From: Methylobacterium currus
Lineage (GTDB): Bacteria; Pseudomonadota; Alphaproteobacteria; Rhizobiales; Beijerinckiaceae
Direction of reading: 5' to 3'
NCBI RefSeq assembly: GCF_003058325.1
Contig: NZ_CP028843.1
Span: forward strand, 3,092,501 to 3,135,000
Length of the DNA stretch: 42,500 bases
This document shows, piece by piece, positions 16,811-25,330 of the stretch (the first letter of the stretch is position 1; the number at the start of each line of letters is the position of its first letter). Under the pieces are notes generated by a model. It worked only from the letters and a program-made list of their open reading frames with translations, was not told the DNA's origin and made no database searches. The translations under genes were made by a program, and so were the position numbers.

Positions 16811-16844
16811 CAGCGCCTTCGAACGGACTCGTTCGAAGGCGCTG
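16811..16844 (+). terminator. Long hairpin after the FadL-like gene
   Basis: A perfect 15-bp inverted repeat (16811-16825 with 16830-16844) has a 4-base loop GACT and starts 6 bases after the stop codon. No T-run follows. It probably acts as a terminator or mRNA 3' stabiliser. Confidence 0.6.
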
Positions 16845-16881
16845 GCTAAACCCGAATGGGCGCCGGCGCTGATGCGCCGGA

Positions 16882-16913
16882 CGCTTTCGCATCGACGTGG
16901 CGATGCGAAAGCG
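16882..16913. repeat. Second hairpin in the fadL-phaC gap
   Basis: A perfect 13-bp inverted repeat CGCTTTCGCATCG (16882-16894) with its complement at 16901-16913 and a 6-base loop. It has no T-run in either direction. It may be a dispersed palindromic element. Confidence 0.55.
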
Positions 16914-16945
16914 CGATGTATGAGACGCCTGAAACACCCTCGAGC

Positions 16946-16980
16946 ACGAGGCCCCCGGGAGAACCTCCCGGGGGCCTCGT
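16946..16980 (-). terminator. Long hairpin after phaC
   Basis: A perfect 16-bp stem (16946-16961 with 16965-16980) and 3-base loop starts 6 bases beyond the phaC stop on the minus strand. It is very GC-rich, without a T-run. It probably ends or protects the phaC transcript. Confidence 0.65.
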
Positions 16981-16986
16981 CTCATC

Positions 16987-18783
16987 TCAGGCCTTCTCGA
17001 GCACGTAGGTCCCGGGCGCCTGGCCGAGGGAGGGCAGCACCCCGCCACCGGGCTGGCGCGCCGGCACCCGCTCGCCATTCTGCTGCTCGAGCCAGGAGAA
17101 CCAGTACGGCCACCACGAGCCCGGATGCTCGGTCGCAGCGGCGATCCAGTCCTGGAGCGTGCCGTGGGCGGGACCGCCGGTCCAGTACTGGTATTTGGGC
17201 TTGGCCGGCGGGTTGACCACGCCGGCGATGTGGCCCGACCCCGCCAGCACGTAATCGACCGGGCCGCCGAAGGCGCGGCAGCCTTCGAACACCGAGAGGG
17301 CCGGGGCGATGTGGTCCTCCTTGGTCGCGAGGTTGAAGACCGGGACCGTCACCTTGCCGAGGTCGAGGCGCACGTTGCCGAGCACCATCTCGCCGCGCGA
17401 CAGCTTGTTGTCGAGGTAGCAGTTGCGCAGGTAGAACGAGTGGTTGGCGGCAGGCATCCGGGTCGCGTCGGAGTTCCAGTACAGGAGGTCGAAGGGCAGC
17501 GGCGCCTTGCCCTTCAGGTAGTTGTTGACGACGTAGGGCCAGATCAGGTCGTTCGGCCGCAGCATGTTGAAGGCGTTGGCCATCTTGGCACCTTCGAGGT
17601 AGCCGCGGTCCTTCATGCCGGATTCGATCGAGCGGATCTGCCCCTCGTCGACGAAGACCTTGAGGTCGCCGGCATGGGTGAAGTCGACCTGGGTGGTCAG
17701 GAAGGTGCTGCTTGCGATGCGGTCGTCGCCGACCGCCGCCATGTAGGCGAGGGTCACGGCGAGCAGCGTGCCGCCGACGCAATAGCCCACCGCCGAGACC
17801 TGGCGCTCCCCGGTCGCCCGCTCGATCGCCTCCAGAGCCGCGAAGATTCCCTCGCGCATGTAGCTCTCGAAGTCCTTGCTGGCGTGGCGCGCATCCGGGT
17901 TGACCCAGGAGATCACGAACACCGTCAGGCCCTGGCGCACCGCCCAGCCGATATAGCTCTTGTCCTTGTTCAGATCGAGGATGTAAAATTTGTTGATCCA
18001 CGGCGGGACGATCAGCAGCGGACGCTTGAGCACGGTGTCGGTCTGCGGCGCGTACTGGATCAGCTCGATCAGGTCGTTGCGGAATACCACCTCGCCCGGG
18101 GTATTCGCCATGTTGACGCCGACCTGGAACTGGCCCGGATCGGTCTGGCGCACGCGCAGCTCGCCGCCGCCGGCCTCGACGTCCTCGGCCAGCATCTTCA
18201 TGCCGCGCACGAGGTTGGCACCGTTCTCCCGGAAGGTCTCGCGGATCAGCTCCGGGTTGGTGGCGAGGAAGTTCGACGGCGACATCGCGCCCGAGATCTG
18301 CCGGACGTAGAACTGCGCCTTGGCGCGGGTATGCGGGTCGAGCCCCTCGGCCTCGTCGACCAGGATCTCCGCCCAGCGGGTGGTGATCAGGTAGCCCTGC
18401 TTCAGGAAGTCGAAGACCGGGTTCGTCGTCCATTCGGGCGCGGCGAAGCGCTTGTCCTTGGGATCGGGCAGGGCGACGGGGGTGACCGTCGTCTCGCCCT
18501 GCATCCGCTGCAGGGTCGAGCCCCACAGGGCCATGAACTGGCCGCCGATCAGGGACTGGGCCTCCATCGCCTTCTGGGGATCGGTGAACCACTTCTCGGC
18601 GACGGTGCCCAGCGTGCGCACCATCTCGGTCACCGATTCGGCCAGGGCCGTGTTCGGCTTGCCCTCCTCGAGGGGCTTGGCGTAGGCGGCGAGCGCCCGG
18701 CTGAACTGCTCGGTCATCAGGCCCGCGTTGCGCGACAGGGCCTCCACATCCGCAACCGGCGCCGTACTCCTCTCAGATGTCAC
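16987..18783 (-). CDS. phaC: Class I poly(3-hydroxyalkanoate) synthase
   Basis: PhaC polymerises 3-hydroxyacyl-CoA into polyhydroxyalkanoate on granule surfaces. The protein has 598 residues, the class I length. The PhaC N-terminal domain covers about 60-250. The lipase-like box is GYCVGG (333-338) with nucleophile Cys335; Asp490 (ATKEDHIA) and His518 (GSGHIAG) complete the triad. [11 protein letters not shown] and WVNPD segments are also conserved. The start is GTG at 18783, supported by GGAGGA about 8 bases upstream. It is transcribed away from a small possible lipoprotein gene at 18929. phaA, phaB and phaR are not in this window, so it stands apart from the rest of the pathway. Confidence 0.97.
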   Translation of the reverse strand: MTSERSTAPVADVEALSRNAGLMTEQFSRALAAYAKPLEEGKPNTALAESVTEMVRTLGTVAEKWFTDPQKAMEAQSLIGGQFMALWGSTLQRMQGETTVTPVALPDPKDKRFAAPEWTTNPVFDFLKQGYLITTRWAEILVDEAEGLDPHTRAKAQFYVRQISGAMSPSNFLATNPELIRETFRENGANLVRGMKMLAEDVEAGGGELRVRQTDPGQFQVGVNMANTPGEVVFRNDLIELIQYAPQTDTVLKRPLLIVPPWINKFYILDLNKDKSYIGWAVRQGLTVFVISWVNPDARHASKDFESYMREGIFAALEAIERATGERQVSAVGYCVGGTLLAVTLAYMAAVGDDRIASSTFLTTQVDFTHAGDLKVFVDEGQIRSIESGMKDRGYLEGAKMANAFNMLRPNDLIWPYVVNNYLKGKAPLPFDLLYWNSDATRMPAANHSFYLRNCYLDNKLSRGEMVLGNVRLDLGKVTVPVFNLATKEDHIAPALSVFEGCRAFGGPVDYVLAGSGHIAGVVNPPAKPKYQYWTGGPAHGTLQDWIAAATEHPGSWWPYWFSWLEQQNGERVPARQPGGGVLPSLGQAPGTYVLEKA

Positions 18784-18928
18784 GCGCGTTCTCCTCCCTC
18801 ATGTCGACGGTCCGCCGTAGCAAGCCGCCTTTCCGACAAAATATCGTCGCAAACCGCCGGTTCCGCCAGATGACCGGACCGGGTTTCCTCACCGCCACGG
18901 TGCCCTCGCGCAAGGTTCCCCAAACGTC

Positions 18929-19315
18929 ATGCCCGCGTTCCCCGCTCTTTCGCTCAAGGCCGCCCGGGCCGCAACGCTCTTCACCTGCCTCGCGACCGGT
19001 GGTTGCGTCCTCGACGGCGCCGGCATCCGCGACGCCGCCAAGTCGGCCGGGTTCGGCCCCAAGGAGGTCGCCGCCCCCGATTTCGTGAGAGAGACCCGCC
19101 GCGAGGGCGGCGACTTCCTGCCGGTCGGCGTCTCGGCCCCGCCTCGCGAAACCCGCGCCAAGTCGGCCGCCGGGGTGAAGGCGCTCGAGGCCGAGCTCGA
19201 CGCCAGCCGCCAGCGCAACGAGGCGAAGGGCCGCGACGCCTCGAAGGTCGGCGGCGCCGTCAAGCCTCCGGCTCCGCCGCAAGTCCCTTCCACCAAAGTC
19301 CCGCCGGCCGAGTGA
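18929..19315 (+). CDS. Hypothetical exported protein or lipoprotein, 128 residues
   Basis: The N-terminus has a positively charged start and a hydrophobic stretch ending TCLATGGCVLDG, a possible but non-standard lipobox with Cys near residue 26. The mature part is Ala/Lys/Pro-rich and low complexity, with a coiled-coil-prone stretch (AAGVKALEAELDASRQRNEAK, about 79-99) and a proline-rich tail. No known domain is recognised. It is divergent from phaC with a 145-base shared regulatory gap. Sequence composition matches the neighbours. Confidence 0.7.
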   Translation: MPAFPALSLKAARAATLFTCLATGGCVLDGAGIRDAAKSAGFGPKEVAAPDFVRETRREGGDFLPVGVSAPPRETRAKSAAGVKALEAELDASRQRNEAKGRDASKVGGAVKPPAPPQVPSTKVPPAE

Positions 19316-19415
19316 CGCCGCGCCGAGCACCCGAACTTCCTCTTCCCCGAAAACCCCTCTAGACAGCGTGTGTGACACGCGCGTCGCAGCGGCGGCGCCG
19401 ATCCAGGACCCGGCC

Positions 19416-20636
19416 ATGACCGATTTTCATCGCATCAAGCGACTGCCCCCCTACGTCTTCGAGCAGGTCAACCGGATCAAGGCCGCCGCCCGCGCCAATG
19501 GCGCCGACATCATCGATCTCGGCATGGGCAACCCGGACCTCGATGCGCCCCGCCACGTGATCGAGAAGCTGGTGGAGACCGCCGGCAAGCCGCGCACCGA
19601 CCGCTACTCTGCCTCGAAGGGCATCGCCGGCCTGCGCCGCGCCCAGGCGAACTACTACCAGCGCCGCTTCGGCGTCTCGCTCAACCCCGACACCCAGGTC
19701 GTGGCGACGCTCGGCTCCAAGGAGGGCTTCGCCAACATGGCGCAGGCCATCACGGCGCCCGGCGACGTGGTGCTGGTGCCCAACCCGAGCTACCCGATCC
19801 ACGCCTTCGGCTTCCTGATGGCGGGCGGCGTGATCCGCTCGGTCCCGGCCGAGCCGACCCCGGCCTTCTTCCCGGCGGCCGAGCGGGCGATGCAGCACTC
19901 GATCCCGAAGCCCGTGGCGCTCGTCGTCTGCTACCCGTCGAACCCGACGGCTTACGTCGCCTCCCTCGACTTCTATCGCGACCTCGTCGCCTTCGCGAAG
20001 AAGCACGAGCTGATCCTGCTCTCCGACCTCGCCTATGCGGAGGTCTATTTCGACGACCACAACCCGCCGCCCTCCGTGCTGCAGGTGCCGGGCGCGATCG
20101 ACGTCGCGGTCGAGTTCACCTCCCTGTCCAAGACCTTCTCGATGGCCGGCTGGCGGATGGGCTTCGCGGTCGGCAACGAGCGGCTGCTCGCGGCGCTGAC
20201 GCGGGTGAAGTCCTACCTCGATTACGGCGCCTTCACGCCGATCCAGGTCGCCGCCACGGCGGCGCTGAACGGCCCGGAGGACTGCATCCACGAGATGCGC
20301 GCCACCTATCGCCGCCGCCGCGACGCGATGGTCGACGCGTTCCAGAAGACCGGCTGGGACATCCCGGTGCCCTCCGCCTCGATGTTCGCCTGGGTGCCGA
20401 TCCCGGAGCGCTTCCGCGGTCTCGGCAGCCTCGAATTCTCGAAGCTGCTGGTCGAGAAGGCCGACGTGGCGGTGGCGCCGGGCATCGGCTTCGGCGAGCA
20501 CGGCGACGATTACGTGCGCATCGCCCTCGTCGAGAACGAGCAGCGCATCCGCCAGGCGGCCCGCAACATCCGCCGCTTCTTCGACAACGCCGACCGCACG
20601 CTGCACAACGTTGTGCCGATGCAGAAGGTCGGCTGA
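19416..20636 (+). CDS. Class I/II aminotransferase, AlaC-like
   Basis: A 406-residue pyridoxal-phosphate aminotransferase. Visible motifs are IDLGMGNPDLDAP (33-45), NPSYPIH (123-129), YPSNPTAYVA (173-182), SDLAYAEVYFD (203-213) and the PLP lysine Lys239 in SLSKTFSMAGWRMGF. The N-terminal RIKRLPPYVFEQVNRIKAAAR is typical of the AlaC (glutamate-pyruvate transaminase) group, which has often been annotated as LL-diaminopimelate or aspartate aminotransferase. It probably converts pyruvate and glutamate to alanine and 2-oxoglutarate. No ribosome site is strong before ATG 19416, but the family start fits. Confidence 0.9.
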   Translation: MTDFHRIKRLPPYVFEQVNRIKAAARANGADIIDLGMGNPDLDAPRHVIEKLVETAGKPRTDRYSASKGIAGLRRAQANYYQRRFGVSLNPDTQVVATLGSKEGFANMAQAITAPGDVVLVPNPSYPIHAFGFLMAGGVIRSVPAEPTPAFFPAAERAMQHSIPKPVALVVCYPSNPTAYVASLDFYRDLVAFAKKHELILLSDLAYAEVYFDDHNPPPSVLQVPGAIDVAVEFTSLSKTFSMAGWRMGFAVGNERLLAALTRVKSYLDYGAFTPIQVAATAALNGPEDCIHEMRATYRRRRDAMVDAFQKTGWDIPVPSASMFAWVPIPERFRGLGSLEFSKLLVEKADVAVAPGIGFGEHGDDYVRIALVENEQRIRQAARNIRRFFDNADRTLHNVVPMQKVG

Positions 20637-20774
20637 GGTCGTCACTTGTGGCCGGGGGGCGACAGGGGAGATGCAATCGCGCTCCCTGTCGTTCCCCGGC
20701 CCGGCTCCGGGTTGATCCGGGGACCGCGCGGGGTCAGGGTGCGGCCAAGGTTCCGCTCCACCCTAGGGTATCCG

Positions 20775-20990
20775 ATGCGTCGCTCGCTGAAGCTCGTCGT
20801 TCTCGCCGCCGCGGCCGCCCTGCCGGCTGCCTGCGCGCCGAACCCGATCATCGCCCGCGACCCCGTCCCGGCCCCGAGCCCCGACATCGCCTATCGCTGC
20901 TCCTCCACCCCGGCGCTCCTCAACGGCTACTGGGCCGATTGCGAGCGGGTGCAGCGCGAGCGTGAGGTCGTGGTCCGCACCAAGGGGTGA
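20775..20990 (+). CDS. Small exported protein or lipoprotein, 71 residues
   Basis: MRRSLKLVVLAAAAALPAACAPNP is a signal sequence; Cys20 in LPAAC could be lipidated, although Pro at -3 is unusual. The mature part has two more cysteines (YRCSSTP and YWADCERVQ) and the segment LLNGYWADCERVQRERE, so a single disulfide is likely. No family name is recognised. It is the first of three small exported proteins read rightward (20775-21910). Confidence 0.72.
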   Translation: MRRSLKLVVLAAAAALPAACAPNPIIARDPVPAPSPDIAYRCSSTPALLNGYWADCERVQREREVVVRTKG

Positions 20991-21093
20991 ATGTCGGGGC
21001 CGGCACGCGCCCCACCCCGGACAGCACGCCGCGCCCCGGAACCGGGCGCCGCTCCCCGCGCGTTGACCGGCATCCGTCACAGAGGATGCCCGC

Positions 21094-21450
21094 GTGGTCA
21101 CCCGTCTTCTCCTGCCGCTCGCCACCCTGGCCTGCTTCTCGGGCCCCGTCCTCGCGCAGTCGCCCCTCGCGGTGCGGGTGCGCCCGCCGGTCGTCGGGCC
21201 GGACATCTACAATCGCGCCGCCGCACCCGGCCCTACGGTGCTGCAGGTCTCTCCCGACGTGATCGTCGGCCCGCTGCCGGTCGGCCCGACCGGTCTCGTG
21301 GCGATTCGCGCGGTGCCTGTCGCCGCCGTCACCAATGGCGGCGCCTTCGGGCCGACCGGGTTCGGCTACTACAACGACAGCGTGAGCGAAGGCCCGCTGA
21401 ACCGCCCACACCGCATGGCCGATTACGTCCTCGGCAGCCGGGCCTACTGA
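21094..21450 (+). CDS. Small exported protein, 118 residues
   Basis: A signal peptide covers about 1-21 (ends VLAQ). The mature protein is rich in Pro, Val and Gly, with short repeated PPVVGPD / PDVIVGPLPVGP phrases and a C-terminal GPLNRPHRMADYVLGSRAY. No domain is recognised. The start is GTG at 21094 with AGAGGA upstream. It lies between two other small exported genes, spaced 103 and 25 bases, and may be co-transcribed with the next. Confidence 0.7.
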   Translation: MVTRLLLPLATLACFSGPVLAQSPLAVRVRPPVVGPDIYNRAAAPGPTVLQVSPDVIVGPLPVGPTGLVAIRAVPVAAVTNGGAFGPTGFGYYNDSVSEGPLNRPHRMADYVLGSRAY

Positions 21451-21475
21451 CCCTCGAACTCGGAAGGACACGTCC

Positions 21476-21910
21476 ATGCGCGCGCGCCACCTCGCGGCGG
21501 GCCTCCTCGCCGGTCTCGCCACCCTCGCCACGATGCTGCCCGCCGCGGCCCAGAGCGTCGGCTATGTCACCGGTTTCCCGGGCCGGGACCCGGCCGGCGA
21601 CGACGAGATCGGCTGGGGCCCGGCCTACCGGCCCGAGACCAGCTTCTCGCAGCCAGGCACGCCGCCGACCCCGGGCGACTTCGCCGGTGCGGCCTACCGG
21701 GCGCGGACCGGGCACGGGCCCTACGACGCGATCCAGGCCCCGATGCGCCCGGTCCGCGGCTATCAGTATCAAACGCCCGGCGACGGCTACGCGCCGGCGA
21801 GGTCTTACGGCGGGCCCGGCTACGCGCCGCGGGCGCGGGCGGTGCGGGTGAAGCACCGGCATCACGCCAGAGCGAAGATGTACCAGGCTCATCGGCAGGT
21901 GATGCGTTAA
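21476..21910 (+). CDS. Small exported Gly/Pro/Tyr-rich protein, 144 residues
   Basis: A signal peptide ends at about residue 26 (PAAAQ). The mature part is low complexity, rich in Gly, Pro, Tyr and Arg, with a strongly basic His-rich end (VKHRHHARAKMYQAHRQVMR). This looks like a disordered surface or periplasmic protein. GGAAGG precedes the ATG. It lies 25 bases behind the 118-residue protein and is probably in the same operon. The function is unknown. Confidence 0.7.
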   Translation: MRARHLAAGLLAGLATLATMLPAAAQSVGYVTGFPGRDPAGDDEIGWGPAYRPETSFSQPGTPPTPGDFAGAAYRARTGHGPYDAIQAPMRPVRGYQYQTPGDGYAPARSYGGPGYAPRARAVRVKHRHHARAKMYQAHRQVMR

Positions 21911-21946
21911 GAACCGGCATCAGGGATCTTCGGCAAATCTTCGCCG

Positions 21947-22000
21947 TCATTCCGGGTTCTCGCATCCCGGGCTCTCGGCCGCGCCGAGCCCCGGGATGAC
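21947..22000. repeat. Compound hairpin, possibly a dispersed palindromic element
   Basis: Arms at 21963-21979 and 21983-21998 form a near-perfect stem of about 16 bp with a CGC loop. A second left arm GTCATTCCGG (21947-21956) can also pair with the same right end (CCGGGATGAC, 21991-22000). Two alternative folds sharing one arm are typical of repetitive extragenic palindromes; copies elsewhere cannot be checked here. It also separates two convergent genes. Confidence 0.55.
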
Positions 22001-22068
22001 CCTGCGGGCTTGAATCGTCTACCCGATCCACGCCGCCATCGCTCGGCTGGGCTGCGCGCGAATGCCGC

Positions 22069-23085
22069 TCAGGCAAACCCCTCCAGCACGATCTTCCCCT
22101 TCGCCCGCCCGCTCTCGAGGAGCGCGTGCGCCCGGCGCAGGTTCGCGGCGGTGATCGGGCCGAAATGGTCGGCCAGCGTGGTGCGCAGCCGCCCGGCCTC
22201 GACCAGCCGCGCCACCTCGTCCAGCAGCCCGCCCTGCGCCGCGATGTCGGCGGTGCCGAACATCGGCCGGGTGAACATGAATTCCCAGTGCAGCGACAGG
22301 CTCTTGCGCTTGAGGAGCGACACGTCGAGCGTCGCCGGATCGTCGATCAGCGCGAGCCGCCCCTGCGGCGCCATCAGCTCGACCAAAGCCGGGAGATGCG
22401 TGTCGGTGTGGGTGGTCGAGAAGACGAGGCCCGGGGCGCCGAGGCCGAGATCGGCCATTTGGGCTGCGAGCGATGCCCCGTGATCGACCACGTGGTGGGC
22501 GCCGAGGTCGCGGCTCCAAGCTTGGGTCTCGGGCCGCGATGCGGTGGTGATGACGGTGAGATCCGTGAGCTGGCGCGCGAGCTGGGTCGCGATCGAGCCG
22601 ACGCCGCCCGCCCCGCCGACGATCAGCACGGCCTTCGCAGCCCCCGGCACGGCCTTGCGCACGTCCAGCCGGTCGAACAGCGTCTCCCAGGCGGTGATCG
22701 CGGTGAGCGGCAGGGCGGCGGCCTCGGCGAACGAGAGCGAGGCGGGCTTGTGGCCGACGATGCGCTCGTCGACGAGGTGGAACTCGGCATTGGTGCCGGG
22801 GCGCTCCAGGGCGCCGGCATAGAACACGGCGTCGCCGGGGCGGAACCGCGTCGCCTCCGGGCCGGCGGCCACGACGATGCCGGCGGCGTCCCAGCCCAGC
22901 ACCTTCCAGCCGCCGGCTTCCGGGGCGGCGCGGCGGCGCACCTTGGTGTCGACGGGGTTCACCGACACCGCCCGGACCTCGACCAGGAGGTCGCGCCCCG
23001 TGGGCTCCGGGCGGGGCAGGGTGATGTCCTGGAGGGCGGCCTCGTCCTCGATCGGCAGGGAGGTCTGGTAACCGACGGCGCGCAT
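22069..23085 (-). CDS. Quinone oxidoreductase-like medium-chain dehydrogenase/reductase
   Basis: The 338-residue protein has a GroES-like N-terminal domain and a Rossmann domain with VLIVGGAGGVGSIATQLARQL starting near residue 152, the NADPH motif of quinone reductases. Zinc-ligand cysteines are absent although the family is often called zinc-binding. The start MRAVGYQTSLPIEDEAALQDI is typical of the ZADH1/QOR subgroup. It probably reduces quinones or enones. It is divergent from an HxlR-family regulator with a 97-base gap, a common pairing in which electrophiles inactivate the regulator and induce the reductase. Confidence 0.92.
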   Translation of the reverse strand: MRAVGYQTSLPIEDEAALQDITLPRPEPTGRDLLVEVRAVSVNPVDTKVRRRAAPEAGGWKVLGWDAAGIVVAAGPEATRFRPGDAVFYAGALERPGTNAEFHLVDERIVGHKPASLSFAEAAALPLTAITAWETLFDRLDVRKAVPGAAKAVLIVGGAGGVGSIATQLARQLTDLTVITTASRPETQAWSRDLGAHHVVDHGASLAAQMADLGLGAPGLVFSTTHTDTHLPALVELMAPQGRLALIDDPATLDVSLLKRKSLSLHWEFMFTRPMFGTADIAAQGGLLDEVARLVEAGRLRTTLADHFGPITAANLRRAHALLESGRAKGKIVLEGFA

Positions 23086-23148
23086 CAGCGGGCTCCTTGA
23101 TGACGTGGCCTGAGATGACCGCTACCCTCGGCTCGCGCAAGAACGCAC

Positions 23149-23161
23149 ATGAAGCGCTCAT
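23149..23161. promoter_or_regulatory. Candidate operator between the reductase and HxlR genes
   Basis: ATGA-AGCGC-TCAT is a short dyad around the AGCGCT core in the 97-base divergent gap, 22 bases before the regulator start codon. Its position suits an operator, but the arms are short. Confidence 0.3.
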
Positions 23162-23182
23162 AGTGTCGAAAAGGATACCGTC

Positions 23183-23569
23183 ATGGCCCGCACCCGGCAC
23201 CGCAGCCTGGATTGCAGCCCGGGCTGCGCCGTCGAGGCGACGCTGCAATTGATCGACGGCAAGTGGAAGGGCGTGATCCTCTACCACCTGATGGCCGAGG
23301 CGCCGGGGCCGGAGGACGCGCTCCGGTTCAACGCGCTGCGCCGCCGGATGCCGAACGTGACCCAGCGCATGCTGACCAACCAGCTGCGCGAGCTGGAGGC
23401 GGACGGGTTCCTCCGACGGACGGTCTATGCCGAGGTGCCGCCGCGGGTGGAGTACCGCCTGACCGGGCGCGGCCGCAGCCTCGAGCCGGTGATCCGGGCG
23501 CTCAAGGCCTGGGGCGACGCGCATGCGACGCTCGCGCCGAAGGCGGCGCAGGACGTGGACGCGGCCTGA
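23183..23569 (+). CDS. HxlR-family winged-helix regulator
   Basis: The 128-residue protein has one HxlR winged helix: LQLIDGKWKGVILYHL (21-36), FNALRRRMPNVTQRMLTNQLRELEADGFL and the wing VYAEVPPRVEYRLTGRG. Cys11 and Cys15 (LDCSPGC) lie at the place where YodB, HypR and QorR-type members sense electrophiles or oxidants. By family precedent it would repress the divergent quinone-reductase-like gene and itself until its thiol is modified. This is inferred from context. A weak AAAGGA lies before the ATG. Confidence 0.92.
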   Translation: MARTRHRSLDCSPGCAVEATLQLIDGKWKGVILYHLMAEAPGPEDALRFNALRRRMPNVTQRMLTNQLRELEADGFLRRTVYAEVPPRVEYRLTGRGRSLEPVIRALKAWGDAHATLAPKAAQDVDAA

Positions 23570-23573
23570 CCGG

Positions 23574-23783
23574 TCAGCGCGACAGGCTGCGGAAGCTGCA
23601 GACCCGGCCGCGATCCTCGTAGCCGGCCGGGCATTGCGCCACGCAGGCGCCGGCGGCGAATTTGAGGGGAGGGCGGCAATAGCTCTCCTCCGCTTGCGCC
23701 CGCAGGGCCGGCGGCCGCAGCACGCCGACCAGGATCGTCACGGCGGCGGACAGGATGATCCCGAGGGCGACGAGGCGCAGCAC
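23574..23783 (-). CDS. Small membrane-anchored Cys-rich protein (69 residues)
   Basis: A hydrophobic helix (LVALGIILSAAVTILVGVL) is followed by a short tail with four cysteines: ESYCRPP, GACVAQCPAGYEDRGRVCSF. This is an N-in anchor with a disulfide-stabilised periplasmic knot. The GTG start at 23783 has AGGAG 10 bases upstream and puts the helix at the N-terminus; a longer in-frame ATG at 23870 would add 29 residues. The stop is 4 bases from the convergent HxlR stop codon. Family unknown. Confidence 0.65.
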   Translation of the reverse strand: MLRLVALGIILSAAVTILVGVLRPPALRAQAEESYCRPPLKFAAGACVAQCPAGYEDRGRVCSFRSLSR

Positions 23784-24003
23784 GGCTCCGCGCTCCTGCT
23801 CTAGATGCACTGCACCACGGAATATGGGGCGGCGGACCGGCGCCGACAGGGCCGACAGGCTGTGCGGCATTGCGGCTCGACCGTTCGGCGTGCTTGACCC
23901 GCCCCGGAAGACGTGAGCCCTCTGAAATGGTACCGGCCACGCTGCGGGCCCGCGACAGGACAGGCCCCGCAGCTCGCGCAGGGAAAGGACAGGACCCATC
24001 ACG

Positions 24004-25152
24004 ATGGCCGAGCTCAGCCGTCCGGATCTCGAATATCGCCTGAAGCAGCAGAAGATCCTGTCCGAGTTCGGCGTCGAGGCCCTGCGCGCCGACGATCTCG
24101 GCCGGCTCCTGCAACGCGCGACCGAATTGTGCGCGGAGGGGATGTCGGCGCAGTTCTGCAAGGCGCTGGAATACAAGCCGGGCCAGGACACCCTGCTCGT
24201 CATCGCGGGCGTCGGCTGGGGCCCGAACGTCGTCGGCAAGGCGCTCGTCGGGGCCGACCTCGCCTCGCCGGCGGGCTACGCCCTCAAGACCGGGCAGCCG
24301 GTGATCTCCAATCACCTCGAGAACGAGCGCCGCTTCCGCACCCCGCAGCTGATGGCCGATCACGGCGTGCGCCGGGCGCTGAACGTGCTGATCCGCAACC
24401 GCGAGGGCGATTTCGGCGTGCTCGAGGTCGACGATACCCGCGAGGGCCAGTTCGACGAGGCCGACATCGCCTTCATGCAGGGCTTCGCCAACCTGCTCGG
24501 CGGCGCCATCGAGCGCCAGCGCGCGGAGGCCCGGCTCCAGGCCGCCCTCGACCGGCAGGAGCTGCTCACCCGCGAGATGAGCCACCGGGTGAAGAACAGC
24601 CTCGCGACGGTGGCGGGCCTGCTCTCGCTCCAGGCCCGCACCACCGAGAACCAGCAGGCCCGCGACGCCCTGACCGATGCCCGCTCGCGGGTCGAGGCGG
24701 TGGCGCAGGTGCACGACCAGCTCTGGCGCCAGCCCGACCTCGCCGCGGTGGAGCTGTCGGGCTTCCTCGGCAGCCTGTGCGAGAAGCTGCGCGAGAGCGC
24801 GCCCGGCCACGCCATCACCTGCGCGGCCCCCGCGATGCCGATCCCGGCCGATCTCGCGATCCCGCTCGGGCTCTTCGTCAACGAGCTCGTCACCAACGCG
24901 ATCAAGTACGCCTATCCGGGCGGCGACGGCCCGGTGCGGGTCGAGGCGGTGCCTTCGGGCGAGGGCCGTGTGCGCCTCAGCGTCTCGGATGACGGCATCG
25001 GCCTGCCGGAGGGGTTCGACACCGGCGCGGCGCGCCGCAGCCTCGGCATGCGGGTGATCCACGGGCTCGCCCGCCAGCTCGGCGGCGACCTCGCGGTGTC
25101 GGGGACGAACGGCGCCTGCTTCGCCCTGACGCTGACCCTCACCGAGCCGTAG
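24004..25152 (+). CDS. GAF-domain HWE/HisKA_2 family sensor histidine kinase
   Basis: The 382-residue protein has no membrane helix, so it is a cytosolic sensor. The GAF domain covers about 20-170. The dimerisation/phosphoacceptor segment is LLTREMSHRVKNSLATVAGLL (188-206) with His194, of the HisKA_2 kind. The ATPase domain has FVNELVTNAIKYAYP (N box, near 290-305) and DDGIGLPEGFD. Such kinases in alphaproteobacteria often feed PhyR-type general stress responses or light/redox signalling, but no response regulator or phyR is adjacent. The GAF ligand is not evident; no bilin-binding Cys was picked out. ATG 24004 fits the family start. Confidence 0.93.
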   Translation: MAELSRPDLEYRLKQQKILSEFGVEALRADDLGRLLQRATELCAEGMSAQFCKALEYKPGQDTLLVIAGVGWGPNVVGKALVGADLASPAGYALKTGQPVISNHLENERRFRTPQLMADHGVRRALNVLIRNREGDFGVLEVDDTREGQFDEADIAFMQGFANLLGGAIERQRAEARLQAALDRQELLTREMSHRVKNSLATVAGLLSLQARTTENQQARDALTDARSRVEAVAQVHDQLWRQPDLAAVELSGFLGSLCEKLRESAPGHAITCAAPAMPIPADLAIPLGLFVNELVTNAIKYAYPGGDGPVRVEAVPSGEGRVRLSVSDDGIGLPEGFDTGAARRSLGMRVIHGLARQLGGDLAVSGTNGACFALTLTLTEP

Positions 25153-25330
25153 CCGCCGGCCGCGGATTTTTCCGGGTTCGCCCCGGTGATCCGCTTCCCA
25201 CGGCCGCGCCTCTTGCACTAGGCTCCGGCGGCAGCGCTGCCGCTGACGCGGAGCGACGGGGTCGGAGAACCGGCCCCGAATCGAACAAGCCCCGGCATCA
25301 GATCCGGGCGGATCGTCAAGGGTGGAAACG

